Both the position numbers and the translations under genes were made by a program. Positions 1 through 7,406 of a stretch of DNA of 64,000 bases are shown piece by piece. Numbering within the stretch: position 1 is the stretch's first letter; each line of letters starts with the position of its first letter. A model generated the notes under the pieces. It was not told the DNA's origin. It did no database searches and was given only the letters and a program-made list of their open reading frames with translations. This stretch comes from Solibacillus isronensis (GTDB lineage: Bacteria; Bacillota; Bacilli; Bacillales_A; Planococcaceae), in assembly GCF_900168685.1 (NCBI RefSeq), contig NZ_FVZN01000014.1:1302001-1366000 (forward strand), written 5' to 3'.

Positions 1-1
1 T

Positions 2-214
2 GATCAGCAAGTGCTGTTATCCGGACCAAGCTATACATTAGAGCAGTTAAACAAATTTTATAGACTAGCAAAAAAGCAGGCAACCTCAAGCATAGAAATT
101 GCACAGTTTTTTTGTTCAAAATATCAATTTAGCCGTATTCCGTATGATGCAACTCTTCAGGTGGCATTTGTGATTGATACCGATACAGGGCGGGTCTATT
201 CACCGACATATTAA
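2..214 (+). CDS. 3' end of an unidentified protein (partial)
   Basis: The frame is open from the left edge to TAA at 212-214, giving at least 71 residues. The GTG at 11 has no ribosome site in front of it, so the gene most likely begins outside the window. The fragment is soluble, with Lys/Gln-rich helices and then a beta-like end (VAFVIDTDTGRVYSP). I do not recognise a family and assign no function. No neighbour on the same strand is close enough to suggest an operon. Confidence 0.5.
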   Translation, partial: DQQVLLSGPSYTLEQLNKFYRLAKKQATSSIEIAQFFCSKYQFSRIPYDATLQVAFVIDTDTGRVYSPTY

Positions 215-318
215 AAATTAGGGGTAAGGTGAGTTGAGTTGGTAAAAGGAAATATATTGAAACTAATAAGTAATGTAATCGTATATTAGGTACAGGATAA
301 TCTCGGGAGGTATTGAAA

Positions 319-534
319 ATGGTGGGGGTATTTTTATCGATTATTATTATATATGGAGTTTTAATATGGACCTATTTCTACCCAGAAGAAAGTTTATTAT
401 GGGGAAAACGCGGGATGTTCAAAGAAGAACCTCAATTAACTGAGAGAGTAATTCGCAATACAAAATTGAAAGCCTTAATAAGTATTATTGTAATAACGTT
501 AATCATTATTATTTTTATATTTACTCAATTTTAA
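319..534 (+). CDS. Small two-helix membrane protein
   Basis: A 71-residue hypothetical protein. I chose the ATG at 319 because GGGAGG (305-310) lies 8 bases upstream; the TTG at 313 is too close to it. It has two hydrophobic segments, residues about 2-20 and 50-70, separated by a charged loop (about 25-48) rich in Glu, Lys and Arg. This fits a small integral membrane protein. Family and role are not recognised. It stands alone, with noncoding DNA on both sides. Confidence 0.6.
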   Translation: MVGVFLSIIIIYGVLIWTYFYPEESLLWGKRGMFKEEPQLTERVIRNTKLKALISIIVITLIIIIFIFTQF

Positions 535-828
535 TAAGTAGAAAACATAGGCAAAAATCAAGAGCCATTTTTATTGGTGCTCATTCATTGTTACTAATAG
601 ACTTCAAAAGGGGAGCCGTACGCATAGCATATAGTATGCTAACCCTAACACCCCCAGATTTTTTTAGTAACTCTTAACCTAACTTGAAATGCAGTTTAAC
701 CATGACAAACTACTTTGATAAAATTAATCGAATGGAGTAAAAAAGGGTTTTATCTGAATCGAGGAACCATATTATTACAATTCATGTCTATATTAGAAAT
801 GTAAGTAAAATGGTTTGGAGGCAAAATG
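535..828. other. Intergenic stretch with a perfect palindrome
   Basis: About 290 bases without a convincing gene. It contains a perfect inverted repeat, TAGCATA-TAG-TATGCTA (625-641), set between G-rich (609-613) and C-rich (650-655) runs and followed by TTTTTTT, so the whole could fold as a long stem. No clear promoter was recognised for the downstream gene. Confidence 0.4.
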
Positions 829-1119
829 ATGTGGTTATTAATAGGAATTATTGCAATAGTGGCAACTTTTATAAACTTGTTTATGTACATTACAGGTAAG
901 GATTACAAACTTGCGATGGCAATGGGGCTATCATTTACAGCACTTACCCTCTGTGCCGAATACACGCTGATTTCGGATTGGGTGGAAGTAAAAGATTGGG
1001 CGGCTATAGAAGATGTAGTACCAGGTATGGAAAGGGCATTATGGTTTTTAACGAGTATTTCTATCTTATTAAATATAGCACCGATATTTCTAGAGAGAAA
1101 AAGAAATAAAAGTAAATAA
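829..1119 (+). CDS. Small membrane protein, three predicted helices
   Basis: A 96-residue hypothetical protein. GGAGG at 817-821 is 7 bases from the ATG at 829 and 4 from the ATG at 826, so the second ATG is preferred. There are hydrophobic segments at about residues 1-21, 28-47 and 72-88, with an acidic stretch between the second and third. The C-terminus is strongly basic (RKRNKSK), which suggests that end is cytoplasmic. No catalytic motif is visible and the family is not identified. Confidence 0.6.
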   Translation: MWLLIGIIAIVATFINLFMYITGKDYKLAMAMGLSFTALTLCAEYTLISDWVEVKDWAAIEDVVPGMERALWFLTSISILLNIAPIFLERKRNKSK

Positions 1120-1210
1120 CGTATTTCCAAAATCGGTGCTCTTTATAAAGAACGAGTGGAACCATATGTATTTGATAGCATTAAAAGACTTTAATTTAAA
1201 ATCTTTTATG

Positions 1211-1417
1211 CTATTTTTTTTCACAAATCACCGGAGACCAAAATCCGTCTTTCTTTATCACAACTTCTTCCACCTGATCGAAGTTTTCAAAGCACTTCTC
1301 AATAATAAGTTCATTTGCTTGGTGATTCTTATAAATTTGGTTAAATGTTATACCGCCAATAGTTAGAATAAGAATACTTCCAACTATGGCGATTAACTTA
1401 CTAAGTTTATTATTCAA
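1211..1417 (-). CDS. Small membrane-anchored protein
   Basis: About 68 residues with one N-terminal transmembrane segment (about 6-24), then a short extracytoplasmic tail containing two Cys (ENFDQVEEVV and WSPVICEKK regions). I prefer the TTG at 1417 because the GGAG at 1427-1430 is 9 bases away; the upstream TTG at 1423 is only 3 bases from it. Small Bacillus proteins with this layout (anchor, then a Cys-containing tail) are common and mostly of unknown function. The two Cys may form a disulfide outside the cell; this is inference. Confidence 0.55.
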   Translation of the reverse strand: MNNKLSKLIAIVGSILILTIGGITFNQIYKNHQANELIIEKCFENFDQVEEVVIKKDGFWSPVICEKK

Positions 1418-1469
1418 CGGCAATATCTCCTTTATTTTAAAACCATTAATACTTTTTCTCAGTACTCAT

Positions 1470-1961
1470 CTATTGAACGAAATACTGATAAAATAATTTA
1501 TCCACTTGTAATATAGGGAAACTCTCAGGTAATTCGTTAGGATTAATTCCTGTAAATCCATTCTTCTCATAAAATCGGTGAGCGGCTAAAAATTGAGGTG
1601 TAGTTCCTAGATAGATAACCTCTACTGAATGTTCTTTGGCCCATTCGATTGCAGTGTTTAACAAAAGACTTGCGGTTTTAAATTTTGCTCCGCGATAATT
1701 TTTATCCACAAACATCTTCCTTAATGCAACTTGGTGGTTACCTAAATCTAAAAGGCTTATTGTACCAACTACTTTATCATTATAGATAGCTACCCAAAAG
1801 TTACCATTTCCTGTCTGATAAAATTCTTTTACTTTGAACAGATCGGGTTGATCATCTTTAGTTATCGGAATGTTGTATTCCTGCTGCTGAATATGAAGAA
1901 TTAAATCTACCACTTGAGCTTGATATTCATTACTATACTGTTTCACAATGGGGGAGTTCAT
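1470..1961 (-). CDS. GNAT family N-acetyltransferase
   Basis: A 163-residue single-domain protein of the Gcn5-related acetyltransferase fold, which transfers acetyl from acetyl-CoA to an amine. The acceptor is unknown. Visible family features are the beta4 strand (FWVAIYNDKVVGTISL, about 55-70), the acetyl-CoA loop after RKMFVDKNYRG (about 82-92) and the C-terminal HRFYEKNGF signature (about 128-136) typical of the fold. The CoA loop reads RGAKFKTA rather than the usual R-x-x-G-x-G/A, a mild departure. Stand-alone gene, probably cytosolic. Confidence 0.8.
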   Translation of the reverse strand: MNSPIVKQYSNEYQAQVVDLILHIQQQEYNIPITKDDQPDLFKVKEFYQTGNGNFWVAIYNDKVVGTISLLDLGNHQVALRKMFVDKNYRGAKFKTASLLLNTAIEWAKEHSVEVIYLGTTPQFLAAHRFYEKNGFTGINPNELPESFPILQVDKLFYQYFVQ

Positions 1962-2144
1962 CTTCTGTTTACACCGCCTATAAATATATTTATTTTCTAA
2001 ATTTTACAGTATAAATCATTTTTGGCAAACCTATAATTAACTACCCGTTCTCATATACTAAAGTAAATAGTAAACGATGATCTTAATCAAAATCATAAAT
2101 TAACTTGCTCTACTTGAATATCACATGGTTGAAAAAAGGATCAG

Positions 2145-2357
2145 ATGGGGAGTTTTAATACTTTCAAAGATATACGTTACTGGATTCTTCTAGTTCCATT
2201 CTTAATCATCTTAGTCCTGTATTTTTTGGAAAAGCCATATGTTTCATCACTTGCAATTATTATTTTTCCGACATTATTTTGGTCTACATATCATCTTTGG
2301 AGATATTTTGGAGATAAAAAGAAGAGAAATGCTATGGAAAGTAGAATCGACTTGTAA
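2145..2357 (+). CDS. Small membrane protein, two helices
   Basis: A 70-residue hypothetical protein with two hydrophobic stretches, about residues 12-27 (WILLVPFLIILVLYFL) and 33-50, followed by a Lys/Arg-rich tail. AAAGGA ends 4 bases before the ATG, an acceptable but short spacing. The positive-inside rule places the tail in the cytoplasm. There is no recognisable family, and the gene lies alone between noncoding stretches. Confidence 0.5.
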   Translation: MGSFNTFKDIRYWILLVPFLIILVLYFLEKPYVSSLAIIIFPTLFWSTYHLWRYFGDKKKRNAMESRIDL

Positions 2358-2446
2358 CTTGCTTGAGATGTCGTCAGAAAAGCTTTTGAGTTTTTTCATT
2401 GTAAACATCAAATAGCCCCCACCTTAAATTAGATGGAGGCATATGG

Positions 2447-2596
2447 CTATTGTCGCTTCTTCGTTTTCTTATTATTAAGTCTCTCGGCAGCTGTCAATGG
2501 TTCGTTTGCCAGTTCGTGATCAAGCTCCCTTGATAAATTTTTTCTTATTGCTTGCTCATCACTAGTGCTGCGATTGTTTTTATTGTTAGAACTCAC
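2447..2596 (-). CDS. Small charged protein resembling spore protein SspO
   Basis: The real gene is probably a 49-residue peptide. GGAGGT (minus strand, 2604-2609) lies 7 bases before a GTG at 2596; the longer reading from 2683 has no ribosome site. It is hydrophilic, with no hydrophobic segment. The C-terminal motif EPLTAAERLNNKKTKKRQ resembles the end of small acid-soluble spore protein O (SspO/CotK) of Bacillus, which reads LTEAERQNNKKRKTNQ or similar. If so, it is a minor spore-core protein made under a forespore sigma factor. The N-terminal half does not match SspO well, so the call is tentative. Confidence 0.55.
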   Translation of the reverse strand: MSSNNKNNRSTSDEQAIRKNLSRELDHELANEPLTAAERLNNKKTKKRQ

Positions 2597-3074
2597 TATA
2601 CACACCTCCATGATTGTAGTTTGCCACCTGGTGTCCTGAGTATGCATTTTAGTTAAACCTACAATATCGTTACTAGGAACCATAGTTACTGAACAATTGA
2701 TGCTTAGGATTTTTAATAATGCTTAAATTAATTTTAAAGTCTATAATTATGTAAATTAAACGAGTATCGGATAAAGTTCCTCTTGAAAGCTTGTTAGACA
2801 TAGCTAATTCAATTGATTAATGATCAAATTATTTAGCTCTTAAATATTTTATTTATTTAATGGCTATAAATACTCTAATGTCATTTTCCCATTAATTCTA
2901 CTTCAATTAACGAAAGCTATTCTTCAATCGAAGAGTAGCTTTTTTTATTTTAATAAAGGGCGTATGCTAGGTTTCAATACAAGAAATTCTCATTAGAAAA
3001 AATTTTTTTATTTTTTGTAAACTTTTTGATGAAAAGAGACTCTTTAATAGTGAAAGCTTTAGAAAGGAGTACCT
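2597..3074. other. Gene-poor stretch before the sigma factor
   Basis: About 480 bases with no convincing gene. It holds a strong hairpin followed by T residues (2913-2946) and, just before the sigma gene, the AT-rich region that must carry its promoter. TGTAAAC at 3016-3022 resembles the AAC-type -35 of ECF promoters, but the matching CGT-type -10 is not clear, so no promoter is called. Confidence 0.4.
2913..2946 (+). terminator. Rho-independent terminator
   Basis: A 13-bp stem (2913-2925 with 2930-2942, one mismatch) with a 4-base loop, followed by a run of T. No plus-strand gene ends directly upstream, so it may serve an unrecognised small transcript or be a relic. Confidence 0.65.
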
Positions 3075-3581
3075 ATGGATTCGCATCTCTTGTTGGAAAT
3101 ATATAAAAAGCAAGCAAAGATGATTTATTTTTATTTAAAAAAGAACGGCTGTAGTCATGAAGATGCAGAAGATATTGTTCAGGAAAGCTATACGAAATTC
3201 ATTGCTTATAGCAATGCTGTTCCTTCCCATAAAGCGCTTTCCTATATTTTTACGATTTCCATGAATGAATTTAAAAAATTATTAAGGAAACAGGGCAAGG
3301 AACAAATTATTTTGATTAACGATAATAGTTTCTGGAACAATTTTGCTGATGACCAGGATACGGAACTGAGTGTATTAACGCTTGAAATGAAGCATGAAAT
3401 CACAATTGTATTGGAAGGTATTCAAGAAATCTTTAAACAACTTTTACTATTAAAGTATGAACTTGAACTTAGTTATAAAGAGATTGCTTTATTATTGGGC
3501 ATGAAGGAAGAAACGGTCAGAACTTATTTATTTCGAGCAAGAAAAGAATTTCAAAAGAAGTGGAGGGAGCTACATGAATGA
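3075..3581 (+). CDS. ECF-type RNA polymerase sigma factor
   Basis: A 168-residue alternative sigma factor of the extracytoplasmic-function group. It directs core RNA polymerase to a small set of promoters in response to an envelope or external signal. Region 2 is at about 8-75, with the core-binding HEDAEDIVQESY helix (about 27-38). Region 4 is at about 112-165, with a helix-turn-helix (LSYKEIALLLGMKEETVRTY). There is no region 1.1 or 3, as expected for ECF factors. The ribosome site AAAGGAG precedes the ATG. The stop overlaps the start of the next gene by 8 bases, the usual arrangement with a cognate anti-sigma factor. Its regulon cannot be read from this window. Confidence 0.9.
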   Translation: MDSHLLLEIYKKQAKMIYFYLKKNGCSHEDAEDIVQESYTKFIAYSNAVPSHKALSYIFTISMNEFKKLLRKQGKEQIILINDNSFWNNFADDQDTELSVLTLEMKHEITIVLEGIQEIFKQLLLLKYELELSYKEIALLLGMKEETVRTYLFRARKEFQKKWRELHE

Positions 3582-4512
3582 TTTTCCGGATGATCTTTTT
3601 GATGAAAAGAAAATCAAGAAAGCAGTAAGAAGAGGGAAATTGAAGACAATTATTACTGTTATTATCATTTCTATTTTTGTATTCGGTGTTTTAAACATAG
3701 CTAATTCTGCAATTATGGCAAACTATAGTGAAAAGGCATTTAAGCAGTGGGATGCTTATGTCCGTCTCAGCACGCCAAACGGTTACATAAGTGAAACAGT
3801 TGATTCAAGAGGTATATTAGGTGGTATAAGCAACTATGAAATTTCAAAAGACTTTAAAATCAAACCGGTCGTTATCGAACGAAAACAATACTCATTTGGT
3901 CTGATTCCATCTGTTTTAATATCTAGGGGCTCAGGTGGCAAAATAGGTATTACAGGTGAAGATTGGCAATTTGGCTATAAAGAAAATGGTTGGCGAGAAA
4001 TGCTGTTTTTCCATCCGAATGTATCCTACAAAAAATATAAAGATGATAAAGAACAGATTGAACTTATGCAAGGTAATAAAATTTATGAAGTAGCGCTATC
4101 TTTTGATCAGCCTTACAAACCAAGTGAGCTTTTCATACAGCTTCCCGAAATGACATGGTTTTGGATAGATACTTATAGTAGTGAACAATTAAACGAGTTT
4201 CAACAAGAGGCAAAAGAATATGATTGGTCTTCAACATTTATTAGAGAAAAAGAAGCACTGGGATTCTCAATAAACAGTCCTTATATTTCAATCCATGATT
4301 TAGAAGGTGAGTACGAACAATTTCTAGAATTACTGCAAATTAGTATCTCTCCTGATCATCAGAAAGTTTATAACAAGATGAAAAATATCAAGTTAGAGGA
4401 TGTAGAAATATTAGGGGCAGTTGTTTATGGAACAAAGGAAGAAATAGGAGATATATTAAAAGAGCCGATTATAAAAGCTTCATCAATAGGTGGAGTCATT
4501 GAAAACTATTAG
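3574..4512 (+). CDS. Membrane anti-sigma factor
   Basis: A 312-residue protein with a short basic cytoplasmic N-terminus, one transmembrane helix (about 25-45) and a large extracytoplasmic domain. This matches the Bacillus sigma-factor-regulator layout (Sigma_reg_N then Sigma_reg_C families). It is expected to hold the upstream ECF sigma at the membrane until a signal is sensed outside. The GTWF/W-rich extracytoplasmic part carries no enzyme motif. It overlaps the sigma gene by 8 bases, implying translational coupling. The family assignment is from architecture and context; the signal is unknown. Confidence 0.8.
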   Translation: MNDFPDDLFDEKKIKKAVRRGKLKTIITVIIISIFVFGVLNIANSAIMANYSEKAFKQWDAYVRLSTPNGYISETVDSRGILGGISNYEISKDFKIKPVVIERKQYSFGLIPSVLISRGSGGKIGITGEDWQFGYKENGWREMLFFHPNVSYKKYKDDKEQIELMQGNKIYEVALSFDQPYKPSELFIQLPEMTWFWIDTYSSEQLNEFQQEAKEYDWSSTFIREKEALGFSINSPYISIHDLEGEYEQFLELLQISISPDHQKVYNKMKNIKLEDVEILGAVVYGTKEEIGDILKEPIIKASSIGGVIENY

Positions 4513-4654
4513 TTGATGTGAATTTAATATTCTTCGGAAAAGTAATTGAATTTTCACTAAAAAAGTGTTTATTTCGTAAAATCAGCTAGTAGAACATATT
4601 GGTATAAGGATTTGAGTGTTGATCTTGCATAGAATAAAATTTTGCGAAAAGTAA

Positions 4655-4673
4655 AAAAGGGGCTGGGACAAAA
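4655..4673 (+). repeat. Left inverted end of the IS1182-type element
   Basis: Pairs with 6628-6646, 17 of 19 positions. The core GGCTGGGACA is shared by many IS1182-like ends in Firmicutes. Confidence 0.8.
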
Positions 4674-4688
4674 CCCGCCTCAAAATCA

Positions 4689-4731
4689 AAAGCCGTTCAA
4701 GTTTTACGATGAGTAAAGTTTGAACGGCTTT
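4689..4731 (+). terminator. Long hairpin in the left arm of the IS
   Basis: A 19-bp stem (4689-4707 with 4713-4731, two mismatches) and a 5-base loop, followed by TATTATT. It could block transcription entering the element. Its inner part (TTTTACGAT, GTAAAGTTTG) is also found in the terminator after leuA. Confidence 0.6.
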
Positions 4732-4756
4732 ATTATTGTGTGTCTACTATGTAGCC

Positions 4757-4860
4757 GTTGTTCTCCGTTACGGCGGACGCTTTCCTGGGGGCACGGCTCG
4801 AGCCTGTAGTCTCTCCCACGTGCTTGTCCCCTGGGAGTCGCCGCCTTCACTCCGAACAAC
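4757..4860. repeat. GC-rich imperfect palindromic repeat
   Basis: The ends GTTGTTC and GAACAAC are complementary, and inner blocks (GGCGGACGC, GTCGCCGCC) pair imperfectly, so about 100 bases could fold into one long stem. Its base composition is far higher in GC than the surroundings. Similar GC-rich interspersed repeats are known to be abundant in Bacillaceae and Planococcaceae genomes; that identity here is from memory. Confidence 0.55.
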
Positions 4861-4975
4861 TAATTTTTCTTCTATATCAAGTAAATCTCTGCATAATTTC
4901 AGGCGTGAAAAAGGGACATTCTCTGTTAAAATTTAAGTATCCTACCACCAAATTTTAAACGAAAGAAGTGTCCCT

Positions 4976-6544
4976 ATGTTTAAAGATTATAACATGAATC
5001 AACTTATTTTACCGCTAGATTTAGAAGTAAAGTTACATAATAATGATATTGCCTTTTCCATCCACCATTTGGTCGAAAGCATACCGAACCAAGCTTTCGC
5101 TCCTTTTATTCACCATACTGGTTGTCCATCGTATCATCCACGTATGATGCTAAAGCTGATTTTATGCGGTTACACACAATCCACTTTTTCAGGAAGAAAA
5201 ATAGAGGATCTGACAAGAGACAGTATCCGTATGATGTGGCTTGCCCAAGGATATGAACCAAGTTATCGCACTATTAACCGTTTTCGTGTACATCCCAATA
5301 TGAAGGAACTCATTCGCCAATGTTTTGTACAATTCCGTTGTCAGCTAGTTGAAGAAAAACTCATTGATCAAGAAGCGATTTTTATCGATGGCACAAAGAT
5401 TGAGGCAAATGCCAATAAGTTCACATTTGTTTGGAAAAAATCAGTGGAAAAACATCATACCAACCTCGTAGGAAAATCAAATAAACTTTACGATGAGTTA
5501 TTGGAACATCAAATTATTCCTGAAATCAAACGTGAAACGGATGAACAGTTATCAATAGAAGAGTTAACACAAGTAGCACATCACCTAGAAGAAGTAGTCG
5601 ACGACTATACGAGCAAAATAGAGCATTCTGATGATGTCATTGAGCGAAAAAAATTACGTAGCGAACGAAAAACACCGAAGCAAATACTCAAACAAGTACA
5701 TGATTGGATTATAAGAAAACAGAAATATGAGAAGGATTTTAAAGTGTTTGGTACACGCAACAGTTATTCAAAGACAGATCACGAAGCAACATTTATGCGG
5801 ATGAAAGATGACTATATGCAAAACGGCCAATTGAAGCCAGGTTATAATGTACAAATCGCTACTGAAGGTCAATACACACTCGCTTATGATGTATTTCCAA
5901 ATCCAACAGACACGAAAACACTTATTCCATTTCTTAATAAAATTGAGGAAAGTTATTTTGAGCTACCAAAACATATTGTAGCGGATGCCGGATACGGCAG
6001 TGAACAGAATTACCATGATATTCTTAACAATCGAAAACGAACACCACTCATTACATTTAATCAGTACTTGAATGAACAGAAGCGAAAATACAAAAATGAT
6101 CCTTTTAAGACAAGCAATTGGGTGTATGAGAAAGAAAACGATGCATACATTTGTCCAAATGAAAAGAGATTAAGATTCCAATATAATTCTGTTCGTACGG
6201 ATAAAGCAGGTTTCCAAAGAGAATTTAAAATCTATGAATGTGAAGAATGTACAGGATGTCCTTTCCGTACAAAATGTACGAAAGCTGCGGAAGGGAAAAA
6301 TCGTAGACTCATGATTAACGAGAATTGGGAACAACAAAAAGAAGAAGTAAGAGCGAAGCTTTCAGAAGAAAAAACGGCTGCCATTTATCGTCAACGTAAA
6401 ATTGACGTGGAACCAGTTTTTGGATTCTTGAAGGCTAATTTGTGTTTCCGCCGATTTTCAGTTCGTGGAAAATCGAAGGTTACTAACGAAATAGGCTTGG
6501 CATTAATGGCCACAAATTTAAGGAAATATGCGGTAAGAGGATAA
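4976..6544 (+). CDS. IS1182 family DDE transposase
   Basis: A 522-residue transposase that cuts and rejoins the element ends. The N-terminal part (about 1-110) matches the IS1182 DNA-binding region (QLILPLDLEVKL start, RMMLKLILCGYTQSTFSGR). Likely catalytic acids are D138 in FIDGTKIEANAN, D at about 337 in VADAGYGSEQNY and E at about 478 in DVEPVFGFLK. A Cys cluster at about 421-438 (CEECTGCPFRTKC) may bind zinc. The length is normal for the family and there is no frameshift. The ATG follows GAAAGAAG. Shielded by a hairpin on each side. Confidence 0.93.
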   Translation: MFKDYNMNQLILPLDLEVKLHNNDIAFSIHHLVESIPNQAFAPFIHHTGCPSYHPRMMLKLILCGYTQSTFSGRKIEDLTRDSIRMMWLAQGYEPSYRTINRFRVHPNMKELIRQCFVQFRCQLVEEKLIDQEAIFIDGTKIEANANKFTFVWKKSVEKHHTNLVGKSNKLYDELLEHQIIPEIKRETDEQLSIEELTQVAHHLEEVVDDYTSKIEHSDDVIERKKLRSERKTPKQILKQVHDWIIRKQKYEKDFKVFGTRNSYSKTDHEATFMRMKDDYMQNGQLKPGYNVQIATEGQYTLAYDVFPNPTDTKTLIPFLNKIEESYFELPKHIVADAGYGSEQNYHDILNNRKRTPLITFNQYLNEQKRKYKNDPFKTSNWVYEKENDAYICPNEKRLRFQYNSVRTDKAGFQREFKIYECEECTGCPFRTKCTKAAEGKNRRLMINENWEQQKEEVRAKLSEEKTAAIYRQRKIDVEPVFGFLKANLCFRRFSVRGKSKVTNEIGLALMATNLRKYAVRG

Positions 6545-6572
6545 TGCCTCTCCGAATATTTTCTTTATAAAG

Positions 6573-6613
6573 CGCAAAAAGAGAAATTGCATTGTGCAAT
6601 TTCTCTTTTTGCG
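6573..6613 (+). terminator. Perfect hairpin behind the transposase
   Basis: A perfect 19-bp stem (6573-6591 with 6595-6613) and a 3-base loop, with TTTTT inside the right arm. It probably ends the transposase transcript. Confidence 0.6.
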
Positions 6614-6662
6614 TGAACTGAAACTAATTCTGTCCCAGCCTCTTTTGTTTTATGGAAACGAA

Positions 6663-6685
6663 AACCCCCTGCTATGCGGGGGGTT
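6663..6685 (+). repeat. Left-end hairpin of the IS200-type element
   Basis: AACCCCCTGC pairs with GCGGGGGGTT (one wobble) around TAT. In IS200 elements a left-end hairpin is bound by TnpA and also stops outside transcription. Confidence 0.65.
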
Positions 6686-6779
6686 CTAAAAAGCTTTTAG
6701 CTATGGACAAAAAAAATACTCCAGTCGTACAATAAAATCAGGTCTGGTCAACCGATTACGTACGAAAGGAGCTCCAATA

Positions 6780-7253
6780 TTGGATAATAAAAGTTTAGCA
6801 CATACAACATGGAATTGTAAGTATCACATCGTGTTTGCGCCAAAATACAGAAGAAGAATGATCTATGGGAAAATAAAAGCAGATATCGGTAAAATATTAC
6901 GTCAACTGTGTGAAAGAAAAGGCGTAGAGGTTATTGAAGCTACAGCGTGTCCCGATCATATACATATGTTAGTGAGTATTCCACCGAAGCTTAGTGTATC
7001 TGCGTTTGTGGGTTATCTTAAAGGGAAAAGCAGTTTGATGATATTCGATCGACATGCAAATTTGAAATATAAATATGGCAACCGAAAATTTTGGTGTCGA
7101 GGATATTATGTGGATACAGTAGGGCGAAACAGAAAAGTCATTCAAGAATATATAAAAAATCAATTGCAGGAAGATCTGCTGGAAGATCAGATGACAATGA
7201 AAGAATTTATTGACCCATTCACAGGGGAAGAACTAAATCGAAGAAAAAAATAA
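6780..7253 (+). CDS. tnpA: IS200 family HUH/Y1 transposase TnpA
   Basis: A 157-residue single-strand DNA transposase. It nicks the ends with one tyrosine and moves the element as single-stranded DNA. The HUH metal motif is H60-I61-H62 (CPDHIHMLVS). The likely nucleophile is Y124 in QEYIKNQ. The start is TTG at 6780 with AAAGGAG (6765-6771) upstream. TCGTAC (6725-6730) and GTACGA (6760-6765) could pair next to the ribosome site, in line with the translation block known for IS200. There is no accessory TnpB gene. Length and motifs look intact. Confidence 0.93.
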   Translation: MDNKSLAHTTWNCKYHIVFAPKYRRRMIYGKIKADIGKILRQLCERKGVEVIEATACPDHIHMLVSIPPKLSVSAFVGYLKGKSSLMIFDRHANLKYKYGNRKFWCRGYYVDTVGRNRKVIQEYIKNQLQEDLLEDQMTMKEFIDPFTGEELNRRKK

Positions 7254-7352
7254 GTACACCGCTTTAGCGGTAGTCGGAAACGTAGTGCGGTTGGCAGACC
7301 TTTCAGAGCGTCTTTAGACGTGGGCCAGTAACCCAGCGTTTCACGCGCAGAG

Positions 7353-7379
7353 AAAACCACCAGTTCAACTGGTGGTTTT
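7353..7379. repeat. Right-end hairpin of the IS200-type element
   Basis: AAAACCACCAGTT and AACTGGTGGTTTT are complementary, giving a strong stem followed by T. It can act as the TnpA-bound right-end structure and as a terminator. Confidence 0.6.
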
Positions 7380-7406
7380 TATTTCGTTTCCAATTGGAAC
7401 GGTATT

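Larger units (their letters stand above)
4655..6646. mobile_element. IS1182-type insertion sequence
   Basis: About 2.0 kb bounded by 19-bp inverted ends: 4655-4673 (AAAAGGGGCTGGGACAAAA) and 6628-6646, whose reverse complement is AAAAGAGGCTGGGACAGAA, 17 of 19 matching. One transposase gene lies inside. A long noncoding left segment (4674-4975) carries a hairpin and a GC-rich palindromic repeat, and a perfect hairpin sits behind the transposase. No clear target-site duplication is visible. The transposase is uninterrupted, so the element may still be active. Confidence 0.85.
6663..7379 (+). mobile_element. IS200-type insertion sequence
   Basis: About 0.7 kb with one small Y1 transposase gene, a hairpin at the left end (6663-6685) and one at the right end (7353-7379). 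It lacks terminal inverted repeats of the DDE type, as expected for the IS200/IS605 family. It starts about 15 bases after the right end of the IS1182-type element. The exact cleavage sites cannot be read with confidence. Confidence 0.8.

Noticed and set aside
1136-1366. Plus-strand frame opposite the small membrane gene
   Set aside because: It is the shadow of the minus-strand gene at 1211-1417, with no ribosome site.
4736-4958. Two overlapping plus-strand frames in the left IS arm
   Set aside because: They cover the GC-rich palindromic repeat, have no ribosome site and read as low-quality, Cys/Arg-rich translations.
4640-6660. Target-site duplication of the IS1182-type element
   Set aside because: The bases flanking the two inverted ends do not repeat convincingly.
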